Shown: positions 41,042 to 50,589 of the stretch, one piece after another
How positions within the stretch are numbered: the stretch's first letter is position 1
Layout of the letters: each line of letters begins with the position of its first letter
Assembly (NCBI RefSeq): GCF_014648135.1
Contig: NZ_BMQN01000003.1
Coordinates: forward strand, 1-64,000
Direction: 5' to 3'
DNA: 64,000 nucleotides
Origin: Deinococcus sedimenti
GTDB taxonomy: Bacteria; Deinococcota; Deinococci; Deinococcales; Deinococcaceae
Position numbers and translations under genes: made by a program
Notes under the pieces: model-generated
What the model saw: the letters and a program-made list of their open reading frames with translations, nothing else
Database searches by the model: none
Told to the model about the DNA's origin: nothing

Positions 41042-42072
41042 CGGGTGCGGGTCACCTTGCTCAGGCGCGGCGGGGCGTCCGGATTCTCGCCGCGCTGCAC
41101 GGCCAGATGCGCGATCAACAGCTGCGCGGCCAGGGCGGACACCGCCGGGTCGGTCAGCGGGTGGCCGCTGTCGGGCGTGGGCAGGTCGGCCGCGCGGTCC
41201 GGCGTGGCCGCCCCGATCACCGTGACGGGCGTGCCGTACCCGCCCAGGGTGCGCAGCGTGTCGGCCGTGAACGGTGCGGTGGCGTCGCGCGCCTGGAAGA
41301 ACAGCGCGGGAGTCAGCGGATCGGCCAGTCGCGCCGGGCCGTGCGCGAACTCGGCGGTGGAAAACGGCAGCGCCGCCAGCCCCGCGGTCTCCTGGAACTT
41401 CAGGGCCACCTCGGCGGCTACGCCCGCGTGCAGCCCGCGGCCCAGCACCAGCAGGCGGTGAGGCACCTCGCGCGCCAGTTGCGCGGCGAGGTCCCGGGCG
41501 CGCACCTCGGCGCGTAGCGTGGCGTCCAGCGTGCCGGGCAGCGCGTCCAGCGCGCGGGCCAGCGCCGGGTCGGGCTGCCAGGCCTGCACCAGCCGCGCGC
41601 CCATCACGAGCGCCGCGAGGTAACTCTTCGTGGCGGCCACGGCGCGTTCCTCTCCGGCGCACAGCGGCACGACCAGATCGGCCACCTGCGCCAGCGGGCT
41701 GCCCTCCACGTTCACAAGCGCGCAGGTGAGGGCTCCGGCGGCGCGCGCGCGGCTCAGGGCCTCGACCAGGTCCGGGCTGCCGCCCGACTGACTGATGGCC
41801 AGCACCAGCGCCCCGCGCAGGTCGAGGTCCGCGCCGTACACGCCGCTCACGCTGGGCGCGGCGCTCATGACAGGCAGGCGCACCTGCGTTTCCAGGGCGT
41901 ACTTCAGGGTGGTGGCGGCGTGGTCGGACGACCCGCGCGCCAGGGTCACCACGAAGCTGGGCGCGAAGGCACGGATGGCGCGCACGGCCGCGTCCAGCGC
42001 GGCGCTGCCGGCCTGCCGCGCGGCCACCTGCGGCGCCTCGCGCGCCTCGGTCAGCATCAGCGGTTCGGTCAT
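41038..42072 (-). CDS. SIS-domain sugar isomerase/deaminase (NagB-II / GlmS C-terminal-like)
   Basis: 344 aa with two SIS domains. LARGSSDHAATTLKYALETQ, LVLAISQSGGSPDLVEALSR and AGEERAVAATKSYLAAL are GlmS-isomerase-like, and LGRGLHAGVAAEVALKFQET and FSTAEFAHGPARL complete the active site. No glutaminase domain, so likely a glucosamine-6-P deaminase (NagB-II) giving fructose-6-P. ATG 42072 overlaps the permease stop. Fits between nagA and glycolysis. Confidence 0.88.
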   Translation of the reverse strand: MTEPLMLTEAREAPQVAARQAGSAALDAAVRAIRAFAPSFVVTLARGSSDHAATTLKYALETQVRLPVMSAAPSVSGVYGADLDLRGALVLAISQSGGSPDLVEALSRARAAGALTCALVNVEGSPLAQVADLVVPLCAGEERAVAATKSYLAALVMGARLVQAWQPDPALARALDALPGTLDATLRAEVRARDLAAQLAREVPHRLLVLGRGLHAGVAAEVALKFQETAGLAALPFSTAEFAHGPARLADPLTPALFFQARDATAPFTADTLRTLGGYGTPVTVIGAATPDRAADLPTPDSGHPLTDPAVSALAAQLLIAHLAVQRGENPDAPPRLSKVTRTR

Positions 42073-42947
42073 TTCACAGCTCCTTCCATGCCGCGCAGGA
42101 ACAGCCGCTGCGCCGCGAGGAACACCAGCAGCACGGGCAGCATCATGATGATCGACCCGGCGGCGATGTTGAACGGATCGTAGTTGAACTGCCCCTTGAG
42201 TTTCAGGACGGCCACGGCCAGCGGCGCCTTGTCGGGCGCGCCACTGAGGACCAGCATCGGCCAGAAGTACGCGTTCCAGGTGGTGACGGTCGTGAAGATG
42301 CCCAGCGCCGCGAGGCTCGGGCGGGTCAGGGGCAGCATGATGCGCGTCAGGATCAGCAGTTCGCTCGCGCCGTCCAGCCGCGCGGCTTCCAGCAGCGCCG
42401 CCGGGATCGCCAGGAACGCCTGCCGCATCAGGAAGATGCCGAACGCGCCCGCGATGGTGGGCAGCACCACCCCGGCGTGCGTGCCGAGCAGACCCAGGTT
42501 CTTCAGGGTCAGGGTGTTCACGATGAAGGTCGTTTCGCTGGGCAGCACCAGGGTCGCCACGATCAGTCCGAACAGCACGCCCCGCCCGGGAAAGCGGAAG
42601 CGGGCCAGCGGGTACGCGGCCAGCGCGGAAACGAGCAGGGTCCCCACGACGGTCAGCGCGGTGATGATCACGGAGTTCAGCAGGTACTTCGCGAGGCTGA
42701 AGGTGCGGAACACGTCCGTGAAGTTGTTCAGCGTGACCCGGCTGGGCAGCAGGCTCTGCGGGAACGCGTAGATGCTGGTGCCGGCGGTCTTGTCGGTCAG
42801 GGCGATGGCCAGCGTCCAGATGAACGGAAACACCGCGAAGATCAGGATGACGGTCAGCAGCAGGTACCGCAGCGCGGTGTTCACCGGGCGGCGCCACCGC
42901 ACCGGCCGGGCCGCCTGCGCGGGGGTGGGAGCGGTGCGGGCGCTCAC
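42069..42947 (-). CDS. CUT1 sugar ABC transporter permease (MalG-like)
   Basis: 292 aa, six TM segments (YLLLTVILIFAVFPFIWTLA first), EAA loop LLEAARLDGASELLILTRIM, C-terminal RGMEGAVK. GTG 42947 overlaps the preceding gene (GTGA). Same family as the permease at 22720-23595 but clearly divergent, so probably a different substrate. Confidence 0.94.
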   Translation of the reverse strand: MSARTAPTPAQAARPVRWRRPVNTALRYLLLTVILIFAVFPFIWTLAIALTDKTAGTSIYAFPQSLLPSRVTLNNFTDVFRTFSLAKYLLNSVIITALTVVGTLLVSALAAYPLARFRFPGRGVLFGLIVATLVLPSETTFIVNTLTLKNLGLLGTHAGVVLPTIAGAFGIFLMRQAFLAIPAALLEAARLDGASELLILTRIMLPLTRPSLAALGIFTTVTTWNAYFWPMLVLSGAPDKAPLAVAVLKLKGQFNYDPFNIAAGSIIMMLPVLLVFLAAQRLFLRGMEGAVK

Positions 42948-43843
42948 GCCTGCTCTCCGTCCCGGTGGAACAGCCGGAAGTTCAGCGCCGAGAGCAGCAG
43001 CGCCACGAGGGCCACGATCAGGCCGGCGGCACTGGCGAGGCCGTAGTCGAAGTCGAATCCCTGGAAGGCCTTGGCGTACACGTACATCAGGGCGGTGTAC
43101 GTGCTGTTCAGCGGCCCGCCGTTCGTGAGGACCAGCACCTCTTCGAGCACGCGCAGCGCGGCGATGGTGCTCAGCAGGGTACACAGCAGGATGGTGGGCC
43201 GCATCAGGGGCACGGTCACGCTCCAGAAGCGCTGCCAGGCGTTCGCGCCGTCCAGGATGGCGGCCTCCTCCAGTTCCTCCGGGATGGCCTGCAGGCCCGC
43301 CAGGTACAGGACCATGTAGTACCCGAAGCCGCGCCAGAACGTGACCAGCATGACCGCCCAGAAGGCCCACTGCTCGCTGTTCAGCCACCCGAATGCCGCT
43401 TCGGGCGTGGTCAGGTGCAGCGCTCCCAGCAGCCAGTTCAGGGTGCCTTCGCGGTTGAAGACCCATTCCCACATCACGGCGGCCAGGGACACGCTGGTGA
43501 TCACGGGAATGTAGTACGCCGCGCGGAACACGGCGATGCCGGGCAGGTTCTTGGCGACGAGTACCGCGACGGCCAGCGACGCGAGTTGCAGCGCGGGCAC
43601 GACCAGCAGGTACTTGACGCTGTTGCCCAGCGCGGTGCGGAACAGCGGATCGGACAGGACCGTCTCGAAGTTCTTCACGCCCACCCACTGGGGCGGCAGG
43701 TTGTTGGCGAACCTCGCGCCGTTGTATTCGGTGAAGCCCAGGTACGCGCCGTACAGCAGCGGGTAGAAGGTGAACACGGCCAGCAGGATCAGGGCGGGAG
43801 CCAGGAAGGTGTACGACATCAGGGTCTGACGCCAGTGGGGCAT
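42944..43843 (-). CDS. CUT1 sugar ABC transporter permease (MalF-like)
   Basis: 299 aa, six TM segments (SYTFLAPALILLAVFTFYPL first), EAA loop LEEAAILDGANAWQRFWSVT. ATG 43843 follows AAGGACG. Pairs with the MalG-like protein; the ATPase must come from elsewhere. Confidence 0.94.
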   Translation of the reverse strand: MPHWRQTLMSYTFLAPALILLAVFTFYPLLYGAYLGFTEYNGARFANNLPPQWVGVKNFETVLSDPLFRTALGNSVKYLLVVPALQLASLAVAVLVAKNLPGIAVFRAAYYIPVITSVSLAAVMWEWVFNREGTLNWLLGALHLTTPEAAFGWLNSEQWAFWAVMLVTFWRGFGYYMVLYLAGLQAIPEELEEAAILDGANAWQRFWSVTVPLMRPTILLCTLLSTIAALRVLEEVLVLTNGGPLNSTYTALMYVYAKAFQGFDFDYGLASAAGLIVALVALLLSALNFRLFHRDGEQA

Positions 43844-43925
43844 GGGGGTACGTCCTTGTTGCGGGGGGTGCAGACGGCGGGTGGCCCGCCCACGGTGCGG
43901 GCGGGCCACCCGGCGCCGGGGGCGG

Positions 43926-45176
43926 TTACTTCTTCAGGTTGGCGTTCCAGTAGGTCGCGGCGTCCGCCAGGGCCTTCTGCGCGGTCTTCTTGCCCAGCAG
44001 CGCCGCTTCGATGTTGTCGTTGAAGTTCTTGTACAGGTCGTCACTGTTGCCCGGCGCCTTGTACCCGGGGTTGATCAGGCGGCCCGACGCGCCCACGAGG
44101 GCGGTGGCGCGGGCGATCGGGTCGCTGCTGGTGGTCTTGAACTGTGCGCTGGTCTGCGCGCCGAGCGTGGTGGGCACCACGGGCACGACCTTGGCGAAGG
44201 CCAGCTGGTTGGCGTTGTTCGTGAAGAACGCGGCGAGTTTCGCGGCGGCCTGCGGGTTCTTGCTGGCCTTGGGAATCACGAGGCCCATGCTGCCGCCGGT
44301 CTGCAGGAACGCCTTGCCCAGCGGGGCGCCGGTCACGACGGTCTTGGCGTACAGGCTGGGGTTGGTGTCCTTGATGCGGGTCAGGGCCTGGGGGCCGCCG
44401 ATGATCATGGCCACGCGGTTCTGGGCGTACAGTTCGGTGGCCAGCTGGAACGCTTCGCGGCGCACGGCGTCTTCGGGGATGTACCCGCCGCGGTAGAGCG
44501 TCACGTACTGCGCCAGCAGGTTGGCGTGCTGGGGGGTGTTGAACGCGGCCTTGCCGCTGGCGTCGGTGACGGGCAGGCCCTCGGCGTAGAAGTACCCCAG
44601 GAAGGACGCGGTGTTGGGGTCTTTCAGGGCGGGCACCCAGGCGTAGGCGCCGGTCTTGTCCTTGATGGTCTTGGCGTAGCTGAGCATCTCGCTGGCGGTG
44701 CGGGGGGGGCGGGTCAGGCCGGCTTTCTTGAACAGGTCGGGGTTGTACAGCAGCACGCCTTCGTTCAGCCAGCCGTACCAGGGGTAGGCGTAGGTGTTGC
44801 CGCCGGAGGTGAAGTTGCTCAGGCTCTGGGGGTAGAAGGTGGCGCGCAGCGTGGACGGGCTGGTGAGACCGTTCACGGCGCTCAGGAAGCCGTTCTGCGC
44901 GGCTTTCTGCGTCTCGTCGATGTTCAGGTTCACGACGTCGGGGGCCGAGCCGAGGTTCACGCTGGCGATGAAGTCCTGCACCATGGAGTCCTGCTTGTCG
45001 AACCACTGGACCTTGATGCCGGGGTTGGCCTTCTCGAACGCGGTGATGGTGTCTTTGATGTACCCGTCGAATTTGGGGCTCAGGTACCAGGTCCAGAAGG
45101 TGACGGTGGTCTGGGCGCTGGCGGTAGAGGCGGCGAGGGCGAGGCCGAGGGTCAGGGCTTTCAGGGTACGTTTCAT
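43926..45176 (-). CDS. CUT1 sugar-binding protein
   Basis: 416 aa SBP_bac_1 protein with signal peptide (MKRTLKALTLGLALAASTAS^AQ). TVTFWTWYLSPKFDGYIKDT, APDVVNLNIDETQK and NEGVLLYNPDLFKKAGL are typical. Ligand inferred as amino-sugar oligosaccharide from the SIS and NagZ neighbours and the divergent chitinase. 38 nt downstream of the RpiR gene. Confidence 0.93.
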   Translation of the reverse strand: MKRTLKALTLGLALAASTASAQTTVTFWTWYLSPKFDGYIKDTITAFEKANPGIKVQWFDKQDSMVQDFIASVNLGSAPDVVNLNIDETQKAAQNGFLSAVNGLTSPSTLRATFYPQSLSNFTSGGNTYAYPWYGWLNEGVLLYNPDLFKKAGLTRPPRTASEMLSYAKTIKDKTGAYAWVPALKDPNTASFLGYFYAEGLPVTDASGKAAFNTPQHANLLAQYVTLYRGGYIPEDAVRREAFQLATELYAQNRVAMIIGGPQALTRIKDTNPSLYAKTVVTGAPLGKAFLQTGGSMGLVIPKASKNPQAAAKLAAFFTNNANQLAFAKVVPVVPTTLGAQTSAQFKTTSSDPIARATALVGASGRLINPGYKAPGNSDDLYKNFNDNIEAALLGKKTAQKALADAATYWNANLKK

Positions 45177-45214
45177 GAGGCTCTCCTTGGGGGGCGGGGG
45201 CGCGGCGGGGGGGG

Positions 45215-46072
45215 TCAGTACTTTTTCTCAACCACGCTTTCGGCCGTGACGCGCAGCATGGCGGCGGCTTCGGGGCGGCGGGCGAGCAGGGCGGTGTACA
45301 GCAGTTCCAGCACGAACGTCTGGGAGATCAGGGTGTCCATGACCGCGTCGGTCAGGGGTTCTTCCTGGCGGGAGGTGAACAGCACGCGGCTGGCGTAGCG
45401 CGTGACGGGGGAGGACGCGCGGTGCGTGATGGCGACGGTGTAGTGCCCGTGGCTCTGCGCGAGGCGGAGGTGCTGCACGGTGTCGATGGTGCTGCCGGAG
45501 CTGGTCAGGCCGATCACGACGCCGCCGCGCGGCAGGGTGGAGATGCTGACGGCCGCCACGTGCGGGTCGGTGAAGGCCTGGGCGGTGATGCCCAGCCGCA
45601 GCAGGCGGTGCGCGAACAGCTGGGCGATCATGCCGCTGTTGCCCTGTCCGGTCAGGTCGACGCGGGGTGCGCGGGACAGGTGTTCGGCGACCGCTTCGAT
45701 GGCGTCCGGGGTGAGGAGGCGGCCGGTGTCTTCCAGGGTCAGTTTGGCCTGTTTGACGAGGCGGGCGGCGTGCCCTTCGAGGTTGGTGGGCCGTTCGCCC
45801 TGGGTGTCGCGTCCGGCGACGTCGGCGGCCAGCGCGATCTTGAAGGCGTGGAATCCGGCGAATTCCAGTTTGCGGCACAGGCGGGTGATGGTGGCCTCGC
45901 CGACGCCGGCGCTGGTGGCGAGTTCGGTGATGGTCTGGTGGATGACGGTGTCGGCTTCGCGCAGGACGTGGTCGGCCACCTGGCGCAGGGAGGGGGAGAG
46001 GCTGTGGGCGTGCAGGCGGATGCGGCTGATGGCCCCCGGGGTCTGGGCCGGGCGGGCGGTGGTCTGACTCAT
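45215..46072 (-). CDS. RpiR/MurR-family regulator with SIS domain
   Basis: 285 aa. RpiR HTH at about 15-95 (SLRQVADHVLREADTVIHQT, ELATSAGVGEATITRLCRKL, FAGFHAFKIALAADV) and a SIS sugar-phosphate sensor at about 125-275 (DLTGQGNSGMIAQLFAHRLL, IGLTSSGSTIDTVQHLRLAQ). Likely ligands are GlcNAc-6-P or MurNAc-6-P. ATG 46072 with AGGAGT. First gene of the operon it probably controls, and perhaps also of the divergent chitinase. Confidence 0.9.
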   Translation of the reverse strand: MSQTTARPAQTPGAISRIRLHAHSLSPSLRQVADHVLREADTVIHQTITELATSAGVGEATITRLCRKLEFAGFHAFKIALAADVAGRDTQGERPTNLEGHAARLVKQAKLTLEDTGRLLTPDAIEAVAEHLSRAPRVDLTGQGNSGMIAQLFAHRLLRLGITAQAFTDPHVAAVSISTLPRGGVVIGLTSSGSTIDTVQHLRLAQSHGHYTVAITHRASSPVTRYASRVLFTSRQEEPLTDAVMDTLISQTFVLELLYTALLARRPEAAAMLRVTAESVVEKKY

Positions 46073-46103
46073 GTGACTCCTGGGGGGTCGGTGGTGATGA
46101 CCT

Positions 46104-46133
46104 ACTGTAGAAGTTGAAAATTATTTTTGTCAA
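46104..46133 (-). promoter_or_regulatory. Promoter of the rpiR-ABC-nagZ operon with TTGAAAAT box
   Basis: Minus-strand TTGACA (46133-46128), an 18-nt spacer and TACAGT (46109-46104). The imperfect palindrome TTGAAAATTATTTTTGTCAA (46114-46133) overlaps it, AT-rich like known RpiR sites. The 371-nt gap to the chitinase otherwise holds no gene. Confidence 0.6.
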
Positions 46134-46338
46134 GTCGGCGTTTTTTGCGGTTGTGATTTTCAGCGGCGACCGGGCAGGCCCCATGGAGGGTCCGGTCGCC
46201 CGGGCAGACTCCACGCAGATTCGCCCATCGACGCTGGCCGGATGGTCGTCTCTCCGGTGGCCTGACGAGGGCGGACGGTTCCGGACATCACCCCGCAGGT
46301 CTGCCTCCCGGGTTCTGACCAGACCCAGTGGCCCATCT

Positions 46339-46390
46339 TTGAAAAAAATTCCCTTCGAGTCTTGACAGATTGAAAATGGATCGGCATGAT
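46339..46390 (+). promoter_or_regulatory. Chitinase promoter with RpiR-like boxes
   Basis: TTGACA (46362-46367), 17-nt spacer, CATGAT (46385-46390). TTGAAAAT at 46370-46377 is the same 8-mer as at 46114-46121 in the divergent promoter, and TTGAAAAAAATTC (46339-46351) lies just upstream of the -35. Shared control by the RpiR protein is inferred. Confidence 0.6.
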
Positions 46391-46443
46391 GCGGGTGTTC
46401 CTGCAACCCACCGTTCCCTTCTCCCCCCTTCATGAGGTGAGGT

Positions 46444-48555
46444 ATGCCCAAGACTGCCCTGTCCGTCTCCGCCCTGTTCGCCCTGACCCTGGCCCTGGGA
46501 GCCTGCGGTGAATCCCCCCAGGTCAGCCCCGGCCTGCGCGCCCAGGCCGTCTGCACCGCCTGGACCGAAGGCCCCACCTACACGGTCGGGCAGGTCGTCA
46601 CCTACCAGGGGCTCACGTACACCGCCATCCAGACCCACACCGCCTACGCCGGCACGAACTGGAACCCCAGAGACACCCCCAGCCTGTGGAAGGCGGGCGG
46701 CACCTGCGACAGCGGCAGCACCGACACCACCGCCCCCACGGTCAGTGTCAGCAGCAGCGCCAGCACCGTCACGACCGCCTCGACCATCACCCTGACCGCT
46801 GCGGCCAGCGACAACGTCGGCGTCACGAAGGTCGAATTCTACGACGGCGCGACCCTGCTCGGCACCGACACCACCGCGCCCTACACCCAGGCCGTCTCGC
46901 TGACCGCCGCCAACAACGGCACCCGCAGCTACACCGCCAGGGCCTTCGACGCCGCCGGAAACACCAGGGTCAGTGCCGCCACCAGCGTCACCGTGAACAT
47001 CGCGGGCAGCGGCGACACCACCGCCCCGACCGTGAGCGTCACCGCCAGCCCCTCCACCGTCACCGCCGCCGGAACGGTCACCCTGAACGCGACGGCCAGC
47101 GACAACGTCGGCGTCACGAAAGTCGAGTTCTACCAGGGCGCCACCCTGCTCGGCACCGACACCACCGCCCCCTACAGTGCTGCCGAGGCCGTCACCAGCG
47201 CCCAGAACGGCACCCGCAGCTACACCGCCAAGGCCTTCGACGCCGCCGGCAACACCAAGGTCAGCGCCGCTGCCAGCGTCACCGTGAACATCGGCACCAC
47301 CCCACCCCCCAGCAGCGGCTACAAACGCGTCGCGTACTTCGCGCAGTGGGGCATCTACGGCCGCAACTACCAGGTGAAGAACATCGACACCAGTGGAACG
47401 GCCGCCACCCTCACCCACATCAACTACGCCTTCGGGAACGTGTACAACGCCGGCGGCACCTACAAGTGCGACATGGTCACCCGCGCCGAGAGCGGGAGCG
47501 GCGACGGCGGCGACGCCTACGCCGACTACGGCAAGAGCTTCGACGCGGCCACCAGCGTCGACGGTGTCGCGGACGTCTGGAACCAGCCCATCAAGGGCAA
47601 CTTCAACCAGTTGAAGAAACTCAAGGCCAAACACCCGGGCCTGAAAACCCTGATCTCCCTGGGCGGCTGGACCTGGAGCCGCTACTTCAGCGCCGCCGCC
47701 AGCACCGACGCGTCCCGCAGGGCGCTGGTCAGCTCCTGCATCGACCTGTACATCAAGGGCAACCTCCCCGCCACGCCCGACGCGTCGGCCGGCCCCGGCT
47801 CCGCCGCCGGGGTGTTCGACGGCATCGACATCGACTGGGAATACCCCGGCGGCGGCGGCCTGGCGTACAACACCGTCAGCTCGGCCGACAAGCAGAACTT
47901 CACGCTGCTGCTGCAGGAATTCCGCCGTCAGCTGGACGCCGTGCGCCCGGGCCTGCTGCTGACCATCGCCGCGCCCGGCGGCCCCGACAAGATCGCCAAC
48001 CAGGACCCCGCCGGGTACCGCAGCGCCGTGGACTGGATCAACATCATGACCTACGACTTCCGCGGCGCGTGGGACGCCGCCGGGCCCACCAACTTCCACA
48101 GCAACCTGTACACCGATCCCGCAGGCCCGGGCACCGGCCCCGCGAAGACCTACTCGGTCGACACGGCCGTGAACGCCTTCATCAGCGCTGGGATGCCCGC
48201 GAACAAGATCGTCATCGGCGTGCCCTTCTACGGTCGCGGCTGGACCGGCGTGCCCGGCGGCAACAACGGCCTGTACCAGAGTGCCACCGGACCCGCCCGC
48301 GGCACCTACGAAGCCGGCATCGAGGACTACAAGATCCTGAAAAACGCCCCCGGCAGCGTGTTCCGCAACGCCACCACCGGCCAGATGTGGAAGTACGACG
48401 GCACCAATTTCTGGAGTTACGACGACGAGCAGGTCATCGCCGCGAAGATGGCCTACGTCAAGAGCAGGGGCCTGGGCGGCGCGATGGCCTGGTCACTCGA
48501 CGGAGACGACGCCAACGGCACCCTGGCCAAAGCCGTCGCCAACGGCCTGCGGTAA
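46444..48555 (+). CDS. Secreted GH18 chitinase lipoprotein
   Basis: 703 aa. Lipoprotein signal (FALTLALGAC, Cys at about 20). A CBM5/12 chitin-binding domain at about 36-88 (WTEGPTYTVGQVVTYQGLTY). Two tandem Ig-like modules at about 97-180 and 190-278, each with SDNVGVTKVEFY and LLGTDTTAPY. GH18 barrel from about 290 with D459-G-I-D-I-D-W-E466 (E466 is the catalytic acid), LISLGGWTWS, INIMTYDF and GGAMAWSLDGDD. ATG 46444 after GAGGTGAGGT. It degrades chitin outside the cell; products could enter through the divergent ABC system. Confidence 0.95.
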   Translation: MPKTALSVSALFALTLALGACGESPQVSPGLRAQAVCTAWTEGPTYTVGQVVTYQGLTYTAIQTHTAYAGTNWNPRDTPSLWKAGGTCDSGSTDTTAPTVSVSSSASTVTTASTITLTAAASDNVGVTKVEFYDGATLLGTDTTAPYTQAVSLTAANNGTRSYTARAFDAAGNTRVSAATSVTVNIAGSGDTTAPTVSVTASPSTVTAAGTVTLNATASDNVGVTKVEFYQGATLLGTDTTAPYSAAEAVTSAQNGTRSYTAKAFDAAGNTKVSAAASVTVNIGTTPPPSSGYKRVAYFAQWGIYGRNYQVKNIDTSGTAATLTHINYAFGNVYNAGGTYKCDMVTRAESGSGDGGDAYADYGKSFDAATSVDGVADVWNQPIKGNFNQLKKLKAKHPGLKTLISLGGWTWSRYFSAAASTDASRRALVSSCIDLYIKGNLPATPDASAGPGSAAGVFDGIDIDWEYPGGGGLAYNTVSSADKQNFTLLLQEFRRQLDAVRPGLLLTIAAPGGPDKIANQDPAGYRSAVDWINIMTYDFRGAWDAAGPTNFHSNLYTDPAGPGTGPAKTYSVDTAVNAFISAGMPANKIVIGVPFYGRGWTGVPGGNNGLYQSATGPARGTYEAGIEDYKILKNAPGSVFRNATTGQMWKYDGTNFWSYDDEQVIAAKMAYVKSRGLGGAMAWSLDGDDANGTLAKAVANGLR

Positions 48556-48582
48556 CAAACCCAGCAGCACATCACGGCGCAC

Positions 48583-48615
48583 GGGGGCCGGTCACGCAGG
48601 AGGTGACCGGCCCCC
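48583..48615. terminator. Strong stem-loop between chitinase and kinase genes
   Basis: 13-bp perfect stem GGGGGCCGGTCAC/GTGACCGGCCCCC with a 7-nt loop. It ends the chitinase transcript and, from the other side, may serve the phytochrome operon. No T-run. Confidence 0.75.
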
Positions 48616-48690
48616 GACTCCTGCCCGGGCGACACACGCCGCCGCGCCCGCAGCGGACCTCCCCCTGCAGGTGCCCGTCACCCGCGGCGG

Positions 48691-50589
48691 TCAGCGCTGC
48701 TCGAGCGTGAGTTCCGGCGGGGCCACGAAGGGCCGGTCCGGGTCGGCGTGCGGGGGAGCGATCGGGACGGTGAAGTGCAGGATGGTGCCGGCGTCGTCGG
48801 GAAGCGGGTCGAGCCAGATGCGGCCGCCGCGGCCTTCCACGATGCGGCGGCACAGGGCCAGCCCGATGCCGTTGCCGGCGTACTGCTCGCGGGTGTGCAG
48901 GCGCTGGAAGATCACGAACACCCGCTCGGCGTACTCCTGGGGAATGCCGATGCCGTTGTCCCGGACCGTGAAGTGCCAACTGTCGCCCTCGCGCCGCGCG
49001 CTGAGGTGCACGTCGGGCGCCACGCCGGGCCGGTGGAATTTCAGGGTGTTGCCGATCAGGTTCAGGAACAGCTGCGTGAACTGCGTGGGATTGAGGGTCA
49101 GGGTGGGCAGGGGCTGCACGTGCACGTGCCCGCCGGTGTCGGCGATCAGGGTGTGCAGCTGGGTCAGGACGTCCTGCACGAGGCCGTTGAGGTCGGTCAG
49201 GGTGGGGGGCGCGGCGCGGTTGTGCAGGCGGCTGATCGCCAGGACGTCCTCGATCAGGGTGGACATCCGCTGGGCGCCGTCCACGATGATGTGCATGTAG
49301 CGCTGCGCGCGGCTGTCGAGCTGGGTGGCGTAGCGGCTCTGCAGCAGCTGCGTGAACGACCCGATAGTCCGCAGCGGTTCTTTCAGGTCGTGGCTGGCGA
49401 CGTGCGCGAACTGCTCGAGGTCGCGGTTGCTGCGTTCCAGCGCGGCGGTGCGGGCCTGCACGCGTTCCTCGAGCGTCTGACGGTCCTGCTGCTCGCGTTC
49501 GAGGAGCGCGGCGCGCAGCAGGGCGGTCTGCAGCAGTTGCGCGAACGTGGAGCACAGCGTGCAGGGCCGCTGAGGGTCCACCGGGCCCAGCAGTACGAGC
49601 GTGCCGATCCACTCGCCGGCGTCGCGCAGCGGCGTGACCTGCCAGTCCGCGCCGGTCGCCGCGCCGTCCGGGCCGCTGGCGAGGCGGGCGCGCAGGTCGC
49701 CGGGCAGGTGGCCCGGAATCACCTCGCCGGGCAGCAGCAGCGCCGCGTCGGTGCCGAGCAGGGCGGGGGCGGTGGCACCCGCGGCGCGCCGCACCTCGTC
49801 GCGGGTGCGGGCGGCGTTCAGCGTGGCGGCCACGCTGTACAGGTCGTTCAGCTGCCGGGTGTGGGTGCGTTGGCGGGCCTGCATGTCGCGCCGGGCGGTG
49901 TCGTCGTACAGGTACACGGTCTGGCCGTGCTCGCCGGGGTACACGCGGGCGTGCAGCCACGTCCCGCCCGGGGTGCGCAGGTCGGTGCTGCCGCCCTCGG
50001 CGGCGCGCAGCAGGGTGGGCAGCGCGGTGTCGTTCAGCCAGCTGAGCTGGGTCAGGGCCTGGCCGCGCAGGTCGTCGCCGGTGCCCAGCAGGGTCTGCGC
50101 GGCAGGGTTGAGGTTCAGGACGCACAGGTCCTCGTTGACCTGCAGGACGCCGTCGGTGATGCTGCGCAGCAGCGCGGCCTGCTGCGCGCGGGCGGTGTCG
50201 AGTTCCCGGCTGAGGGCGTAGGTGTTCAGGGCGCTCTGTGCGGCGCGGCGCAGGCTGTCGGGCGTCAGGCGGCCCTTGACGAGGTAGTCCTGCGCGCCGG
50301 CGCGCATGGCGTGCACGGCGATCTCCTCGTCGCCGACGCCGGTCAGGACGATCACGGCGCAGTCGGGCTGGTTCTCCTGCAGGAATTCCACGCCGGTGGT
50401 GTCGGGCAGCTGGTAGTCCAGCAGGATCAGGTCGGGCGTGGCGCGGCTCAGCAGGTCGGCGGCGGCGTCGCCCAGGCTGGCGTGGCTGAGCGTGACGTTC
50501 CAGTCGGGCCAGGACCGCAGGTAGCGCAGGTACGTGGCGGTGTCCTCGGGGCTGTCGTCCACGACGAGCACGTGCAGGGCGCGGCTCAC
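48691..50589 (-). CDS. Receiver-PAS-GAF-histidine kinase
   Basis: 632 aa. N-terminal receiver domain (LVVDDSPEDT, phospho-acceptor D58 in LILLDYQLPD, VLTGVGDEE, DYLVKG), a PAS segment (LRSITDGVLQVNEDLCVLNL), a GAF-like part (LYSVAATLNAARTRDEVRRA) and a histidine kinase: H-box ASHDLKEPLRTIGSF, N-box LNLIGNTLKFH, G-boxes RDNGIGIP and GNGIGLAL. No TM segments. GTG 50589 overlaps the upstream response regulator (GTGA). Its kinase core closely resembles that of the phytochrome in the same operon. It may receive phosphate from, or compete with, BphP. Confidence 0.92.
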   Translation of the reverse strand: MSRALHVLVVDDSPEDTATYLRYLRSWPDWNVTLSHASLGDAAADLLSRATPDLILLDYQLPDTTGVEFLQENQPDCAVIVLTGVGDEEIAVHAMRAGAQDYLVKGRLTPDSLRRAAQSALNTYALSRELDTARAQQAALLRSITDGVLQVNEDLCVLNLNPAAQTLLGTGDDLRGQALTQLSWLNDTALPTLLRAAEGGSTDLRTPGGTWLHARVYPGEHGQTVYLYDDTARRDMQARQRTHTRQLNDLYSVAATLNAARTRDEVRRAAGATAPALLGTDAALLLPGEVIPGHLPGDLRARLASGPDGAATGADWQVTPLRDAGEWIGTLVLLGPVDPQRPCTLCSTFAQLLQTALLRAALLEREQQDRQTLEERVQARTAALERSNRDLEQFAHVASHDLKEPLRTIGSFTQLLQSRYATQLDSRAQRYMHIIVDGAQRMSTLIEDVLAISRLHNRAAPPTLTDLNGLVQDVLTQLHTLIADTGGHVHVQPLPTLTLNPTQFTQLFLNLIGNTLKFHRPGVAPDVHLSARREGDSWHFTVRDNGIGIPQEYAERVFVIFQRLHTREQYAGNGIGLALCRRIVEGRGGRIWLDPLPDDAGTILHFTVPIAPPHADPDRPFVAPPELTLEQR

